From: Bacteroidota bacterium
GTDB lineage: Bacteria > Bacteroidota > Bacteroidia > Chitinophagales > Chitinophagaceae
Assembly (NCBI GenBank): GCA_016183765.1
Contig: JACPEA010000011.1
Location: 496,001 to 560,000, forward strand
Direction: 5' to 3'
Length of the DNA stretch: 64,000 bases
Within the stretch, counting starts at the first letter, position 1, and every line of letters starts with the position of its first letter. Shown one piece after another: positions 53,251 through 63,056 of this stretch. The notes beneath the pieces were generated by a model, which worked only from the letters and a program-made list of their open reading frames with translations, was not told the DNA's origin and made no database searches. The position numbers were made by a program, and so were the translations under genes.

Positions 53251-54303
53251 TTGAAACATTTTTATATCCTATCGCTCGGACTGTTCCTGGCAACTGCCTG
53301 TAAGAGCAAAAAAGAGAATGCACCCAAACAGAACAATGCCAACCAGCCCGTAACGGTAGATGTGATCATTGCCACGCCGCAAACTGTTTCCAATGCTGTT
53401 GAAGCCAACGGTACCGTGGTGGCCAACGAGTATGTAGAGCTGCACCCGGAAGTGAGTGGCAGGCTTACCTACCTGAATGTTCCGGAAGGATCACGTGTTG
53501 AGCAGGGCACACTGATAGCGCGCGTGAACGATGCGGATCTGCAGGCGCAGCTGAACAAAACCAAAGTATTGCTGGAAATGGCCGTGAAAACGGAAGACCG
53601 TCTGCGTAAACTGCTGGCCATCAACGGCGTTAACCAGGCCGAGTATGATGTGGCCCTGAACGCCGTGAATAGTTATAAGGCCGATATGGCCTATACCCAG
53701 TCCCTCATCGATAAAACAGTGATCAAAGCGCCGTTCAGCGGCGTGGTTGGCCTGCGCCAGGTGAGCCCGGGTGCTTATGTGTCTCCCTCCACCATCATCG
53801 CTACCATACAGCAGGTGGATAAGATCAAGATCGACTTTACCCTTCCGGAAGAATATGGTAAAATGATCCGTAAGGGTAATATGGTGGATGTGCAGGTAGA
53901 TGTTACCAATAAAACGATCCGGAAAGCAGTGGTATCTGCCATTGAACCACAGGTGAACCAGGCAACCCGTAACCTGAAAGTGAGGGCGCTGCTGCAGGGC
54001 AGCGATGTAAACCCCGGAGCCTATGTAAAAGTACTCCTGTTGGCCAGTCGCGATAAAAAAACCATCCTGATCCCGTCCAATGCCATCATTCCCGACGATA
54101 AGAACAAACAGGTGGTGCTGGTGAAGAACGGGCAAGCCGCTTTTGTGAATATTGAAACCGGCAGCAGGCAGGCATATACGGTGGAAGTGCTGAAAGGCCT
54201 TGAACCGGGCGATTCCGTTGTTGTGACCGGTTTGTTGTTTGCAAGACCCAAATCAACGCTGAAAGTGAAGAGCGTAAAGAAACTGGAACAGTTAGCGAAC
54301 TAA
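53251..54303 (+). CDS. RND efflux periplasmic adaptor, second system
   Basis: This 350-residue lipoprotein adaptor has a lipobox ATACKSKKE (Cys about 17). Lipoyl halves are VELHPEVSGRLTYLNVPEGS and TVIKAPFSGVVGLRQVSPGA, with a shorter coiled-coil hairpin than the first adaptor, a beta-barrel (IDFTLPEEYGKMIRKGNMVD) and the C-terminal domain with ILIPSNAIIPDDKNKQVVLV. The start is TTG 53251. It is followed by the pump gene after 58 bp. Confidence 0.92.
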   Translation: MKHFYILSLGLFLATACKSKKENAPKQNNANQPVTVDVIIATPQTVSNAVEANGTVVANEYVELHPEVSGRLTYLNVPEGSRVEQGTLIARVNDADLQAQLNKTKVLLEMAVKTEDRLRKLLAINGVNQAEYDVALNAVNSYKADMAYTQSLIDKTVIKAPFSGVVGLRQVSPGAYVSPSTIIATIQQVDKIKIDFTLPEEYGKMIRKGNMVDVQVDVTNKTIRKAVVSAIEPQVNQATRNLKVRALLQGSDVNPGAYVKVLLLASRDKKTILIPSNAIIPDDKNKQVVLVKNGQAAFVNIETGSRQAYTVEVLKGLEPGDSVVVTGLLFARPKSTLKVKSVKKLEQLAN

Positions 54304-54361
54304 AGCAATCCCGTTCCGGTACCCGATTTTTTGATTTCCAAAACAGAACAGCCACACAGCT

Positions 54362-57300
54362 ATGAATATTTCTGAACTATCGTTGAAGCGGCCGGTATTG
54401 GCTACCGTAATGAACCTGCTGATCATCCTGTTTGGATTAGTGGGTTTCAGTTTCCTGGCTGTGCGTGATTATCCTGCCATTGACCCGCCCATTATTTCCA
54501 TCAGCACCAGTTATGTGGGCGCCAATGCCGACATCATTGAAAGCCAGATCACCGAACCATTGGAGAAACAGGTGAATGGTATTCCCGGTATCCGTTCCAT
54601 TTCATCATCCAGCTCACTGGGTAGCAGCAATATTACGGTTGAGTTCAACCTGGGGGTTGACCTGGAAGCTGCTGCCAGTGATGTGCGCGATAAGGTAGGA
54701 CAGGCCCAGCGAAGCCTGCCCCAGGATATTGATGCCCCACCGATCGTTTCCAAAGCCGATGCCAGTGGCGATTTCATCCTGGTACTGGCGGTGCAAAGCC
54801 GTACCAAGAGCCTGATGGAGCTGAGCGATTATGCGGAGAACGTATTACAGCAGCAGCTCCAGACCATCAAAGATGTGAGTGCGGTGAACATTTTCGGGCA
54901 AAAGCGGTATGCCATGCGTATCTGGCTGAACCCCGACAGGATGCGTGCCCATAATGTGGCATTCACAGATATCAGGACAGCGATCAATACAGAAAATATT
55001 GAATTGCCGCCGGGTAAGATCTATGGTAACACTACGGAACTCATTATCCGCCCCCTGGGAAGACTGCGCAATGAACAACAGTTCCGCGACCTGATCATCC
55101 GCGAAGATGCCAGCGGTATCGTTCGCCTGGGCGATGTGGCCAAAGTGGAACTGGGACCTGAACAGCTGGAACAGTCCTGGAAACTGAATGGCGTGAATGC
55201 AGTGGGTCTGGCTATTGTGCCGCAACCCGGCGCCAATAACGTACAGATAGCCGACGAGTTCAATAAACGACTGGAGCAGATCAAAAAAGCCAATAAGTCG
55301 GATATTGAAATGACAGTGATACTGGATAATACCATCAATATCCGTAAGTCGCTGGAAGAAGTAAAAGAGACCATGATCATCTCGTTCAGCCTGGTGGTAC
55401 TGGTGATCTTCCTGTTCTTCCGTAACTGGCTTATTGCGCTGCGGCCATTGATCGATATCCCGATCTCGCTGGTGGCTACTTTCTTCATCATGTATATTGC
55501 CGGCTTCTCTATCAATATCCTTACCCTGTTGGGTATCGTACTGGCAACCGGCCTGGTGGTGGATGATGGAATTGTGGTAACGGAAAATATCTTCCGGAAA
55601 CTGGAAGAGGGCCTGCCGATCCGCAAAGCGGCATTGGAAGGGAGTAAGGAGATCTTTTTTGCGGTCATCTCTACCTCCATCACCCTGGCGGTGGTGTTCC
55701 TGCCCGTGATCTTCCTGGAAGGTTTTGTGGGAAGGCTGTTCCGCGAGTTCGGCGTGACCCTGGCCGTGGCGGTATTGATCTCGGCATTCGTATCACTCAC
55801 CATCACACCGGTACTGAACGTATACCTCAGTTCTGAAAAAGCCCACGAAGGCTGGTTCTATAAAAAGACAGAACCTTTCTTTACCGGTATGGAAGAAGGC
55901 TATAAACGTTTACTCTCCGCATTCATGAATGTGCGCTGGATGGCCTGGGTGATCGTACTGGTCTGTATGGGCATCATTGTAGGAGTAATGAGCACTTTGC
56001 AGAGCGAGATCGCACCGCTGGAAGACAGGAGCAGTATCCGTTTTACCGTAACGGCGCCCGAGGGAACCAGCTACAACGCCATGCTAAAGATCTCGGATAA
56101 TATCGCCAATTTCCTGATCGATTCAGTTCCTGAGAATGATTTTGTACAGGCACGTACCCCCGGCGGGTTTGGTCCGGGCGGAGCCGCCAACTCAGCTGCA
56201 CCAAGGGTAGCACTGGTGCCACCCGATCAGCGTAAGAGAAGCCAGAACGAGATCGCCAACGACCTGCAGAAAAAATTGGGCAGGTTCAACGAAGTAAGAG
56301 CGTTTGCCATACAGGAACAGACCATTGCGGTAGGTTTTGCTTCCAGGGGATCGCTGCCAGTGCAGTTCATCCTGCAGAACCAGGACCTGGCCAAACTGAA
56401 AGCGGTCATTCCCAAATTCCTCGAAGAAGCCCGTAAGGATAAGACCTTTGCCAACGTGGACGTAAACATCAAGTTCAACAAGCCCGAGGTACAGTTAACC
56501 ATCGACAGGATGAAGGCCAAGGACCTGGGACTGTCTACTGCAGATGTGGTGGCCACCATGCAATCGGCCTTCAGTGGCGGCCGGATGGCCTATTTCATCA
56601 TGAATGGTTTCCAGTATTCCGTAGTGGCGCAGGTGGAGCGCGATAACCGGAGCACGCCGAATGATATCAGTAACCTGTATGTGAGAAACAACAGGGGTGA
56701 TTATATTCCACTGGATGCGGTGGTGAAAATGGAAGAAAACAGTAACCCGGCTACCCTGTATCACTTTAACCGTTACAAAGCAGCCACCATCTCTGCTTCA
56801 CTGGCAGAAGGAAAAACAATTGGGGATGGTATCAAAGCCATGAACGCCATTGGTAATAAACTGCTGGATGAATCTTTCCAGACATCGCTCAACGGTCCTT
56901 CCAGGGACTATTCAGAAAGTTCCTCCAATATTGTATTCGCCTTTATCCTGGCATTGTTACTGATCTACCTGGTACTGGCGGCTCAGTTCGAAAGTTTCCT
57001 GGACCCATTGATCATCATGATCACGGTGCCACTGGCTTTGGCCGGCGCCTTGTTGAGCCTGTACCTGTTTGACCAGACCCTGAATATCTTCTCTGAGATA
57101 GGTATGATCATGCTGATCGGGCTGGTGACGAAAAACGGTATCCTGATCGTGGAGTTCGCCAACCAGAAACGGAATTTCGGTATGCCCAAGCGCCAGGCGG
57201 TGATAGAAGCGGCCACGCAGAGGTTGCGACCGATCCTGATGACCAGTCTGGCTACATCATTGGGGGCCCTGCCCATTGCCCTGAGCCTGGGCGCCGCTGC

Positions 57301-57439
57301 CACAAGCCGTATGCCATTGGGTATTGTAGTGGTGGGCGGTATCCTGTTCTCGCTGGTACTTACCCTGCTGGTGATCCCTGCCGTATACAGCTTTATCTCC
57401 GGTAAACACCGGGCGAAACATATTGAGATCACAGAATAA
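54362..57439 (+). CDS. RND efflux pump, second system (MdtB/HAE1-like)
   Basis: This 1025-residue proton-driven pump starts MNISELSLKRPVLATVMNLL. The TM4 proton-relay pair is Asp401-Asp402 (TGLVVDDGIVVTENIF). The second half has VTKNGILIVEFANQ and RPILMTSLATSLGALPIAL. It is closer to the MexF/MdtB type than the 2229-5387 pump. No outer-membrane factor follows, so it probably shares one encoded elsewhere, possibly that at 5394-6827. It ends in the 31-bp inverted repeat at 57451. Confidence 0.94.
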   Translation: MNISELSLKRPVLATVMNLLIILFGLVGFSFLAVRDYPAIDPPIISISTSYVGANADIIESQITEPLEKQVNGIPGIRSISSSSSLGSSNITVEFNLGVDLEAAASDVRDKVGQAQRSLPQDIDAPPIVSKADASGDFILVLAVQSRTKSLMELSDYAENVLQQQLQTIKDVSAVNIFGQKRYAMRIWLNPDRMRAHNVAFTDIRTAINTENIELPPGKIYGNTTELIIRPLGRLRNEQQFRDLIIREDASGIVRLGDVAKVELGPEQLEQSWKLNGVNAVGLAIVPQPGANNVQIADEFNKRLEQIKKANKSDIEMTVILDNTINIRKSLEEVKETMIISFSLVVLVIFLFFRNWLIALRPLIDIPISLVATFFIMYIAGFSINILTLLGIVLATGLVVDDGIVVTENIFRKLEEGLPIRKAALEGSKEIFFAVISTSITLAVVFLPVIFLEGFVGRLFREFGVTLAVAVLISAFVSLTITPVLNVYLSSEKAHEGWFYKKTEPFFTGMEEGYKRLLSAFMNVRWMAWVIVLVCMGIIVGVMSTLQSEIAPLEDRSSIRFTVTAPEGTSYNAMLKISDNIANFLIDSVPENDFVQARTPGGFGPGGAANSAAPRVALVPPDQRKRSQNEIANDLQKKLGRFNEVRAFAIQEQTIAVGFASRGSLPVQFILQNQDLAKLKAVIPKFLEEARKDKTFANVDVNIKFNKPEVQLTIDRMKAKDLGLSTADVVATMQSAFSGGRMAYFIMNGFQYSVVAQVERDNRSTPNDISNLYVRNNRGDYIPLDAVVKMEENSNPATLYHFNRYKAATISASLAEGKTIGDGIKAMNAIGNKLLDESFQTSLNGPSRDYSESSSNIVFAFILALLLIYLVLAAQFESFLDPLIIMITVPLALAGALLSLYLFDQTLNIFSEIGMIMLIGLVTKNGILIVEFANQKRNFGMPKRQAVIEAATQRLRPILMTSLATSLGALPIALSLGAAATSRMPLGIVVVGGILFSLVLTLLVIPAVYSFISGKHRAKHIEITE

Positions 57440-57450
57440 GAGAGAAGTTA

Positions 57451-57530
57451 AAAGTCAAAATTAAAAAGTCAAAAGTCAAAACAGGGCGAGTGTTCCTCAT
57501 TTTGACTTTTGACTTTTTAATTTTGACTTT
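57451..57530. terminator. Perfect 31-bp inverted repeat of AAAAGTC words
   Basis: Left arm 57451-57481 is the exact complement of right arm 57500-57530, with an 18-base loop. It lies 11 bp after the pump stop and is built of AAAGTCAAAA words also seen at 20769-20797. Confidence 0.8.
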
Positions 57531-57555
57531 CATGCCATCTCCTCTATTCTCTTGT

Positions 57556-57563
57556 TACCTTTG
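57556..57563 (+). promoter_or_regulatory. pdxH -7 box
   Basis: TACCTTTG matches TAnnTTTG and lies 18 bp before the ATG at 57582. Confidence 0.55.
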
Positions 57564-57581
57564 TTGTCTTAATCAGTGATT

Positions 57582-58226
57582 ATGAGCCATACCATTGCCG
57601 ATATCCGGAGAGATTATATGATGCATGCCCTGAATGAGGCTGATATGGCCGAAAACCCTATGGAGCAATTTGCCCGCTGGTGGGATGATGCCATCAAAAG
57701 TGAGATAGACGAAGTGAATGCCATGACACTGGCTACGGCTACCTTGGGTGGACTGCCGTCGGCAAGGGTGGTATTATTGAAGGGGTTTGATGAGCGGGGT
57801 TTTATCTTTTTCACCAATTACCATAGCCATAAAGGAAGGGAACTGGAACAGAACCCGCGTGCATCACTGATCTTTTTCTGGAAGGAGCTGGAGCGGCAGG
57901 TACGCATTGAAGGCATTGTGGAAAAAGTTCCTGAAAAAGAGAGTGACGACTATTTCCAGTCACGCCCGGTCGGCAGCCGCATCGGCGCCTGGGCCTCGCC
58001 CCAAAGCAGCGTGATCGATAACCGGGAAGTGATCGAAAACCATGTGAAGGAACTGGAGAAAAGATTCAGCGATGGTTTTATACCCCGCCCGGAACATTGG
58101 GGTGGTTATGTGGTAAAACCTGCTAATATTGAATTCTGGCAGGGCCGCAGCAGCCGCCTGCACGACCGCGTAAAGTATGTACACCAGCTCGGCAGCAAAT
58201 GGCATATGCAAAGACTAGCACCGTAG
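57582..58226 (+). CDS. pdxH: Pyridoxamine 5'-phosphate oxidase
   Basis: This 214-residue FMN enzyme oxidises pyridoxine or pyridoxamine 5'-phosphate to pyridoxal 5'-phosphate. The family parts are PSARVVLLKGFDERGFIFFT (FMN site), NPRASLIFFWKELERQVRIE, SRPVGSRIGAWASPQS, and the C-terminal WQGRSSRLHDRVKY plus RLAP. ATG 57582 is chosen with the -7 box 18 bp upstream; a GTG two codons earlier is possible. Confidence 0.96.
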   Translation: MSHTIADIRRDYMMHALNEADMAENPMEQFARWWDDAIKSEIDEVNAMTLATATLGGLPSARVVLLKGFDERGFIFFTNYHSHKGRELEQNPRASLIFFWKELERQVRIEGIVEKVPEKESDDYFQSRPVGSRIGAWASPQSSVIDNREVIENHVKELEKRFSDGFIPRPEHWGGYVVKPANIEFWQGRSSRLHDRVKYVHQLGSKWHMQRLAP

Positions 58227-58261
58227 AACCTTGAACCATCTTACTGGTTACCGAAATGGCA

Positions 58262-59875
58262 TTATTGGTTTTCTTTCACCTGGTATTGAGCCAGTAACTG
58301 GCAATCAGGGTCTGCTTCCACTTTTACGGGGTTACTGTTTACCGGGATACTGGCAGTAGTGATCTTCTGGTCGATCCTGATTTTTGTGATCCGTTTCCTC
58401 CCCGCTGTATCCGTTACTGCAATATCGAGGGGCATTGAAAATTCTGTCCGGGTCTTTTGTGTTACAACAAGTCGTACCTCTTTCATTGCTGCAACATAGT
58501 TCCAGCTGATATCGAGATCGGGATTCTCGCCTGTATACAGCCATTGCCTGAAAAAAGTACCCAGGTCTTTCCCCGAAACGGTTTCTGCCACTTTCTGGAA
58601 ATCCTCTGTTGACGCATTACTGTTCTGATAGGTCTGGTAGTAGGTCCGTATGATCTTCCAGAAAAGATCATCACCCAGCTGATTGCGCAGCATCAGCAAT
58701 ACCCATCCCCCTTTCTGGTAAGAATGTGCGTTCAGCAGGGTCATAGGTTTTGTTCTGCCTGCACTGTCTACAACCGGTGTTTTTTTGATCCTGGTAAATG
58801 CCAGTACAGTTTCCCTGTCTTTTTGTAAACGACTGGTCAGGGTATCGTTTCCATGCCGGTACTCCATGTACAGGTGGGTCATGGCGGTGGCAAAACCTTC
58901 GCTTAACCAGAGATGCGGCCAGTCGGTTTCAGTGGCATGGTTGCCGAACCACTGGTGAGCAATTTCATGTGTCAGCAGTTCCTCCATCTGGCGCTTGCCG
59001 GTGATGCTGGTCTCGGTATAAAAAATGGCACCTGCATTTTCCATACCGCCGAAAATGGTTTTAGATTGCACGTTGGCCAGTTTGGGATAAGGATAGGTCC
59101 CCAGTTTACCAATAAAAAAAGGCAGGATCTCCGTAGCCTGTGCATAATCATAAAACCCGGCTTTTTTATTTTCGGGAAATACCCAGCTGCTAACCGGAAT
59201 GCCATTTACTTCACCCGCTTGTTCAATAGCGAAATCAGCAATACCTACGGCCATCACTTTCACAGGCAACGGAACCTTTTCTGTCCATTGGGTGAGGCGT
59301 TTTTTTCCTGGTAAACTTATCTCTTTTGTCTTCACACCGTTGGACACTACTTTGTAATGATCCGGTGCAGTGACTACAAATGCTACAGATGCTTTATCGG
59401 ACAGATGATCCTTACAGGGAATCCAGTAATGTGCCCGGTTTGGCCAGTTATCGCTGAAAAAGGTCCGGCGCCCGAACTGGTTACGGCTAATGATGAGCCC
59501 GTCTGCCGGAATACCTTTATAGTGAATAGTGAATCTGTGTAAGGAACCTGCTTCACCGGCAGCAGGAAGCTGAATGGTCAGGCGGTCAAGCTTATGTGTA
59601 AAAGTGAGTTTTTTGCCGTCTTCTATCACCGATGTCACCAGCATACCCCTGCCCGTATCATTGATATTGGACAGATCGAAGGATACCGCAGCCAGTTTTT
59701 CGGTAAACCGTACCGTGATCAGGGCCGTGCCTGTAAGACTGTCGTTCCTGTCTGAAACTTCCAGTTGGAATGTATACTGCTGCACATCGATGGAGGGATT
59801 GTAGCGGTTTTGTTGCTGTGCGGCCAGCGACTGGCAGACAAGTATGCCCAGGATGGGAAAGAATTTTTTCATCAT
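58262..59875 (-). CDS. Secreted M1-family metallo-aminopeptidase
   Basis: This 537-residue exported zinc peptidase (signal MMKKFFPILGILVCQSLAAQ) shows the exopeptidase motif GGMENAGAIFY and the zinc site HEIAHQWFGN followed 18 residues on by SEGFA (Glu ligand). An N-terminal beta-saddle domain precedes. It lacks the large helical C-terminal domain of PepN and so is a short form. Cleavage of N-terminal residues from peptides outside the inner membrane is inferred. ATG 59875 begins the signal peptide. Confidence 0.92.
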   Translation of the reverse strand: MMKKFFPILGILVCQSLAAQQQNRYNPSIDVQQYTFQLEVSDRNDSLTGTALITVRFTEKLAAVSFDLSNINDTGRGMLVTSVIEDGKKLTFTHKLDRLTIQLPAAGEAGSLHRFTIHYKGIPADGLIISRNQFGRRTFFSDNWPNRAHYWIPCKDHLSDKASVAFVVTAPDHYKVVSNGVKTKEISLPGKKRLTQWTEKVPLPVKVMAVGIADFAIEQAGEVNGIPVSSWVFPENKKAGFYDYAQATEILPFFIGKLGTYPYPKLANVQSKTIFGGMENAGAIFYTETSITGKRQMEELLTHEIAHQWFGNHATETDWPHLWLSEGFATAMTHLYMEYRHGNDTLTSRLQKDRETVLAFTRIKKTPVVDSAGRTKPMTLLNAHSYQKGGWVLLMLRNQLGDDLFWKIIRTYYQTYQNSNASTEDFQKVAETVSGKDLGTFFRQWLYTGENPDLDISWNYVAAMKEVRLVVTQKTRTEFSMPLDIAVTDTAGRKRITKIRIDQKITTASIPVNSNPVKVEADPDCQLLAQYQVKENQ

Positions 59876-59970
59876 GGCGTTGGTTTCTGGGATTAAATGT
59901 AAAACTTGTACCGTCATCTACAGTAATCCTGTTGTGTTCACCAAATAGTAACGCTGTTCGGGAATGGGTT

Positions 59971-60046
59971 AATAAGAGAAGAACGGAGAAAAGAAGACAG
60001 GAAGCCGTCTCCCTTCTTTTCTTCTTTTCTCCGTTTCTCTCTTATT
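59971..60046. repeat. Near-perfect 27-bp inverted repeat
   Basis: Left arm 59971-59997 and right arm 60020-60046 match at 25 of 27 positions, built of GAGAAAAGAAG words. It lies between the aminopeptidase start and transketolase stop, so it may end the minus-strand transketolase gene's downstream read-through. Confidence 0.65.
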
Positions 60047-60098
60047 CAAGAAACCGCAGCCTTTCAGCCACGGTTCCTAAAGTAATATATTATCCTGT

Positions 60099-61064
60099 TT
60101 ATTTTTTCCTTGCCATCACTTTCTCAGCAGCAGCTACGATAAACGGTGTATCCAGGCCGTACTTGGTCAGCAGTTCGTTGGGTTTACCGCTTTCGCCAAA
60201 AGTATCGTTGGTGCCGATGTATTCGATGGGAACCGGAATATGGCGGGCCGCAACCTGTGCAACAGCGTCGCCCATACCGCCGATGATATTATGTTCTTCC
60301 ACCGTTACCGCACATTTGGTTTTGGAGAGTGATGCGATGATCGCAGCTTCATCCAGCGGTTTGATGGTGTGCAGGTTGATCAGTTCTACGCTGATGCCTT
60401 TGTCTTCCAGGATCCTTCCGGCTTCAATGGCTTTCCATACCATGTGTCCGCAGGCGAAAATGGTGACATCGGTTCCTTCGCTCAGCTGTTGGGCCTTACC
60501 GATCACGAAATCGCTTCCGTCCTCTTTGGTAAAGTTGGGCCATTTGGGACGTCCGAAACGGAGGTATACCGGACCCTGGTGGGCTGCAATGGCTTTGGTG
60601 GCCGCTTTGGTCTGGTTAAAATCGCAGGGCACGATCACGGTCATGCCCGGCAGCATTTTCATCAGGCCAATATCTTCCAGTATCTGGTGGGTAGCGCCAT
60701 CTTCGCCCAGTGTTAAACCGGCATGAGAGGCACAGATCTTCACATTCTTATCACTGTATGCCACACTCTGGCGTATCTGGTCGTACACACGGCCGGTGCT
60801 GAAGTTGGCGAAAGTGGTGGTATAAGGAATTTTACCGCCGATGGTCATACCGGCTGCAATACCGATCATATTGGCTTCGGCAATACCTACCTGTACAAAA
60901 CGGTTGGGGAAATCTTTGATAAAGGGACCGAGTTTCAAAGAACCGGCAAGGTCGGCGGTGAGTACCACAACGTTCTCATTCTCTTTACCGATCTCATGTA
61001 TACCCTCGCCAAAACCGCCACGGGTTTCTTTTTCGTTCAGTACCTGGATGTCTTTCAGTTTCAT
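60099..61064 (-). CDS. Transketolase, C-terminal subunit
   Basis: This 321-residue protein equals the pyrimidine-binding and C-terminal domains of transketolase (VVLTADLAGSLKLGPFIKDF, FVQVGIAEANMIGIAAGM with the catalytic Glu, SHAGLTLGEDGATHQ, VTVEEHNIIGGMGDAVAQ). A split enzyme needs an N-terminal subunit with the diphosphate-binding domain, usually the neighbouring gene. None is in the window. It may be encoded elsewhere. Confidence 0.93.
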   Translation of the reverse strand: MKLKDIQVLNEKETRGGFGEGIHEIGKENENVVVLTADLAGSLKLGPFIKDFPNRFVQVGIAEANMIGIAAGMTIGGKIPYTTTFANFSTGRVYDQIRQSVAYSDKNVKICASHAGLTLGEDGATHQILEDIGLMKMLPGMTVIVPCDFNQTKAATKAIAAHQGPVYLRFGRPKWPNFTKEDGSDFVIGKAQQLSEGTDVTIFACGHMVWKAIEAGRILEDKGISVELINLHTIKPLDEAAIIASLSKTKCAVTVEEHNIIGGMGDAVAQVAARHIPVPIEYIGTNDTFGESGKPNELLTKYGLDTPFIVAAAEKVMARKK

Positions 61065-61109
61065 ACAGTGATTTTATTGATGGTGCAAAGTAAAGGAAAA
61101 GTAGGGAGG

Positions 61110-61210
61110 AATAAGTGAATGAGTGGGTGAGTGAATGAGTGGATGAGTGGATGAGTGAATAAGTGAATGAGTGGGTGAGTGAATGAGTGGATGAGTGGAT
61201 GAGTGAATGG
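61110..61210 (+). repeat. Tandem octamer array, two 48-bp units
   Basis: Octamers of the form RRTRAGTG (mainly GAGTGAAT and GAGTGGAT) repeat about 12 times as two identical 48-bp units (61110-61157 and 61158-61205). There is only one orientation here, unlike the mirrored arrangement of the same octamers at 33726-33812. Confidence 0.85.
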
Positions 61211-61212
61211 AA

Positions 61213-61259
61213 AATGGGCAATTGCGAGGGGGGATATTCACCATTCACAATTGCCCATT
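61213..61259 (-). terminator. Terminator-like hairpin after carB half
   Basis: AATGGGCAATTG and CAATTGCCCATT form a perfect 12-bp stem with a 23-base loop. On the minus strand TTTTCC follows. It lies 13 bp after the carB stop. Confidence 0.5.
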
Positions 61260-61272
61260 CACAAAAAACGTC

Positions 61273-62919
61273 CTATCCTTCGAAAGTACTGTAGAAATAG
61301 GGTGTCTTGGCTTCGAATTCGGCGCTGCAGGTATCTACCATCTTGTATACGCGGGTGATACCGAGAGATTTTCTTTTCTGGTATACCTGTTCGTCGCTGC
61401 AATCACCGTGCAGGATCCGGGCTATCTGGGCATCGCCAAAGCCGTTTTTCTTGGCTTCTTTGAGCAGTTCTTCCGGAATGGTGTCGATGGTGTATTGGGC
61501 GATCTCTTTTTCGATAGTACAGAGTTTCTGTATCTGATACAGGAACCAGCGGTCGATGCGGGTGGCCTGTGCAATGGATTTGATGGTGGACCCCTGCATC
61601 AGTGCGTCCTTGATGCGGAAGATGCGATCCCATTTCGGGGTCTTGATATATTCTACCAGTTCCTCGCTTTTCATCAGGCTTTTTCCATAGTAACCCAGGC
61701 CAATGGCTTCGTTCTCCAGGCTCTGGCAGGCTTTCTGGATGGCTTCGGTGAAACTTCTTCCGATGGCCATTACCTCACCCACGCTCTTCATCTGTAAGCC
61801 CAGGGTATCATTGGCGCCTTTGAACTTGTCGAAGTTCCAGCGGGGTACTTTTACAATTACATAGTCTAACGCAGGCTCAAAATAGGCCGATGTGGTCCCG
61901 GTGATCTGGTTCTTCAGTTCATCCAGTGAGTAACCGATGGCCAGTTTGGCTGCTATCTTGGCAATGGGGTAACCGGTTGCTTTGGAAGCCAGGGCTGAGG
62001 ACCGGCTCACGCGGGGGTTGATCTCTACGGCGATGAGTTCTTCTGTTTCGGGGTTCTGGGCAAACTGTACGTTACATCCACCGGCAAAATTGCCCAGCGA
62101 ACGCATCATCAGGATGGCTTTGTTACGCATATCCTGGAAGGAGGTATCGCTCAGGGTCATGGCCGGGGCCACGGTAATGGAATCTCCGGTATGCACGCCC
62201 ATCGGGTCGAGGTTCTCTACTGTACAGATGATCACCACATTATCATTTTGATCGCGCAGCAGCTCCAGCTCGTATTCTTTCCATCCCAGAACCGCTTTCT
62301 CTACCAGTACTTCGTGTATGGGAGAGGCTTTCAGACCTCTTTCGAGGGCTGCATCCAGGTCGTCTTTGCTATGTACAAAACCACCGCCGGTACCTCCAAG
62401 TGTGAAGGAAGGGCGGATCACCAGCGGGAAACCGATCTCCTGTGCAAACTCTTTGCCTTCCAGAAAGCTGTTGGCTACCTTACTGGGGGCTACCGCTACT
62501 CCGATTTTCACCATTAACTGCCTGAATTTCTCGCGGTCTTCCGCGGTATCAATGGCGGCAACGTCTACCCCGATCAGACGGCAATGGTATTTTTCCCAGA
62601 TGCCCAGTTCTTCGGCTTCTTTACAGAGATTCAGGGCTGTTTGTCCGCCCATGGTGGGCAGAACGGCATCGATCTGGTTCTCTTCCAGTATCTGTTCAAT
62701 ACTTTCTACGGTCAGGGGTAACAGGTACACTTTATCGGCCATCATGGGGTCGGTCATAATGGTGGCCGGGTTACTGTTGATCAGGACCACTTTGATACCC
62801 TCTTCGCGCAGACTGCGGGCAGCCTGGGAACCGGAATAGTCGAACTCACAGGCCTGGCCGATGATGATGGGGCCGGAACCGATGATCAGAACGGATTTGA
62901 TGGAATTGTCTTTGGGCAT
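61273..62919 (-). CDS. carB: Carbamoyl-phosphate synthase large chain, N-terminal half only
   Basis: This 548-residue protein covers exactly the first ATP-grasp half of CarB (normally about 1070 residues): [64 protein letters not shown] and [19 protein letters not shown], then the oligomerisation helices. It stops cleanly after [10 protein letters not shown], where the second half would begin. No CarB C-half follows; word repeats and transketolase do. It is thus a split CarB whose partner is elsewhere. ATG 62919 is chosen. Confidence 0.92.
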   Translation of the reverse strand: MPKDNSIKSVLIIGSGPIIIGQACEFDYSGSQAARSLREEGIKVVLINSNPATIMTDPMMADKVYLLPLTVESIEQILEENQIDAVLPTMGGQTALNLCKEAEELGIWEKYHCRLIGVDVAAIDTAEDREKFRQLMVKIGVAVAPSKVANSFLEGKEFAQEIGFPLVIRPSFTLGGTGGGFVHSKDDLDAALERGLKASPIHEVLVEKAVLGWKEYELELLRDQNDNVVIICTVENLDPMGVHTGDSITVAPAMTLSDTSFQDMRNKAILMMRSLGNFAGGCNVQFAQNPETEELIAVEINPRVSRSSALASKATGYPIAKIAAKLAIGYSLDELKNQITGTTSAYFEPALDYVIVKVPRWNFDKFKGANDTLGLQMKSVGEVMAIGRSFTEAIQKACQSLENEAIGLGYYGKSLMKSEELVEYIKTPKWDRIFRIKDALMQGSTIKSIAQATRIDRWFLYQIQKLCTIEKEIAQYTIDTIPEELLKEAKKNGFGDAQIARILHGDCSDEQVYQKRKSLGITRVYKMVDTCSAEFEAKTPYFYSTFEG

Positions 62920-62941
62920 GGTTGCAAAAAAATAAATTGTG

Positions 62942-62949
62942 CAAATGTA
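62942..62949 (-). promoter_or_regulatory. carB -7 box
   Basis: On the minus strand TACATTTG matches TAnnTTTG and lies 22 bp before the ATG at 62919. Confidence 0.55.
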
Positions 62950-63056
62950 AGGCCGCAAGGGCAAAGACTGTGTTATTTTTTGCTCCGGGGCGGCCAAACG
63001 GAACAAAACAGCCCAAATAGCGTTATTATTACAAATTGATTACGTAAAATAATAAT

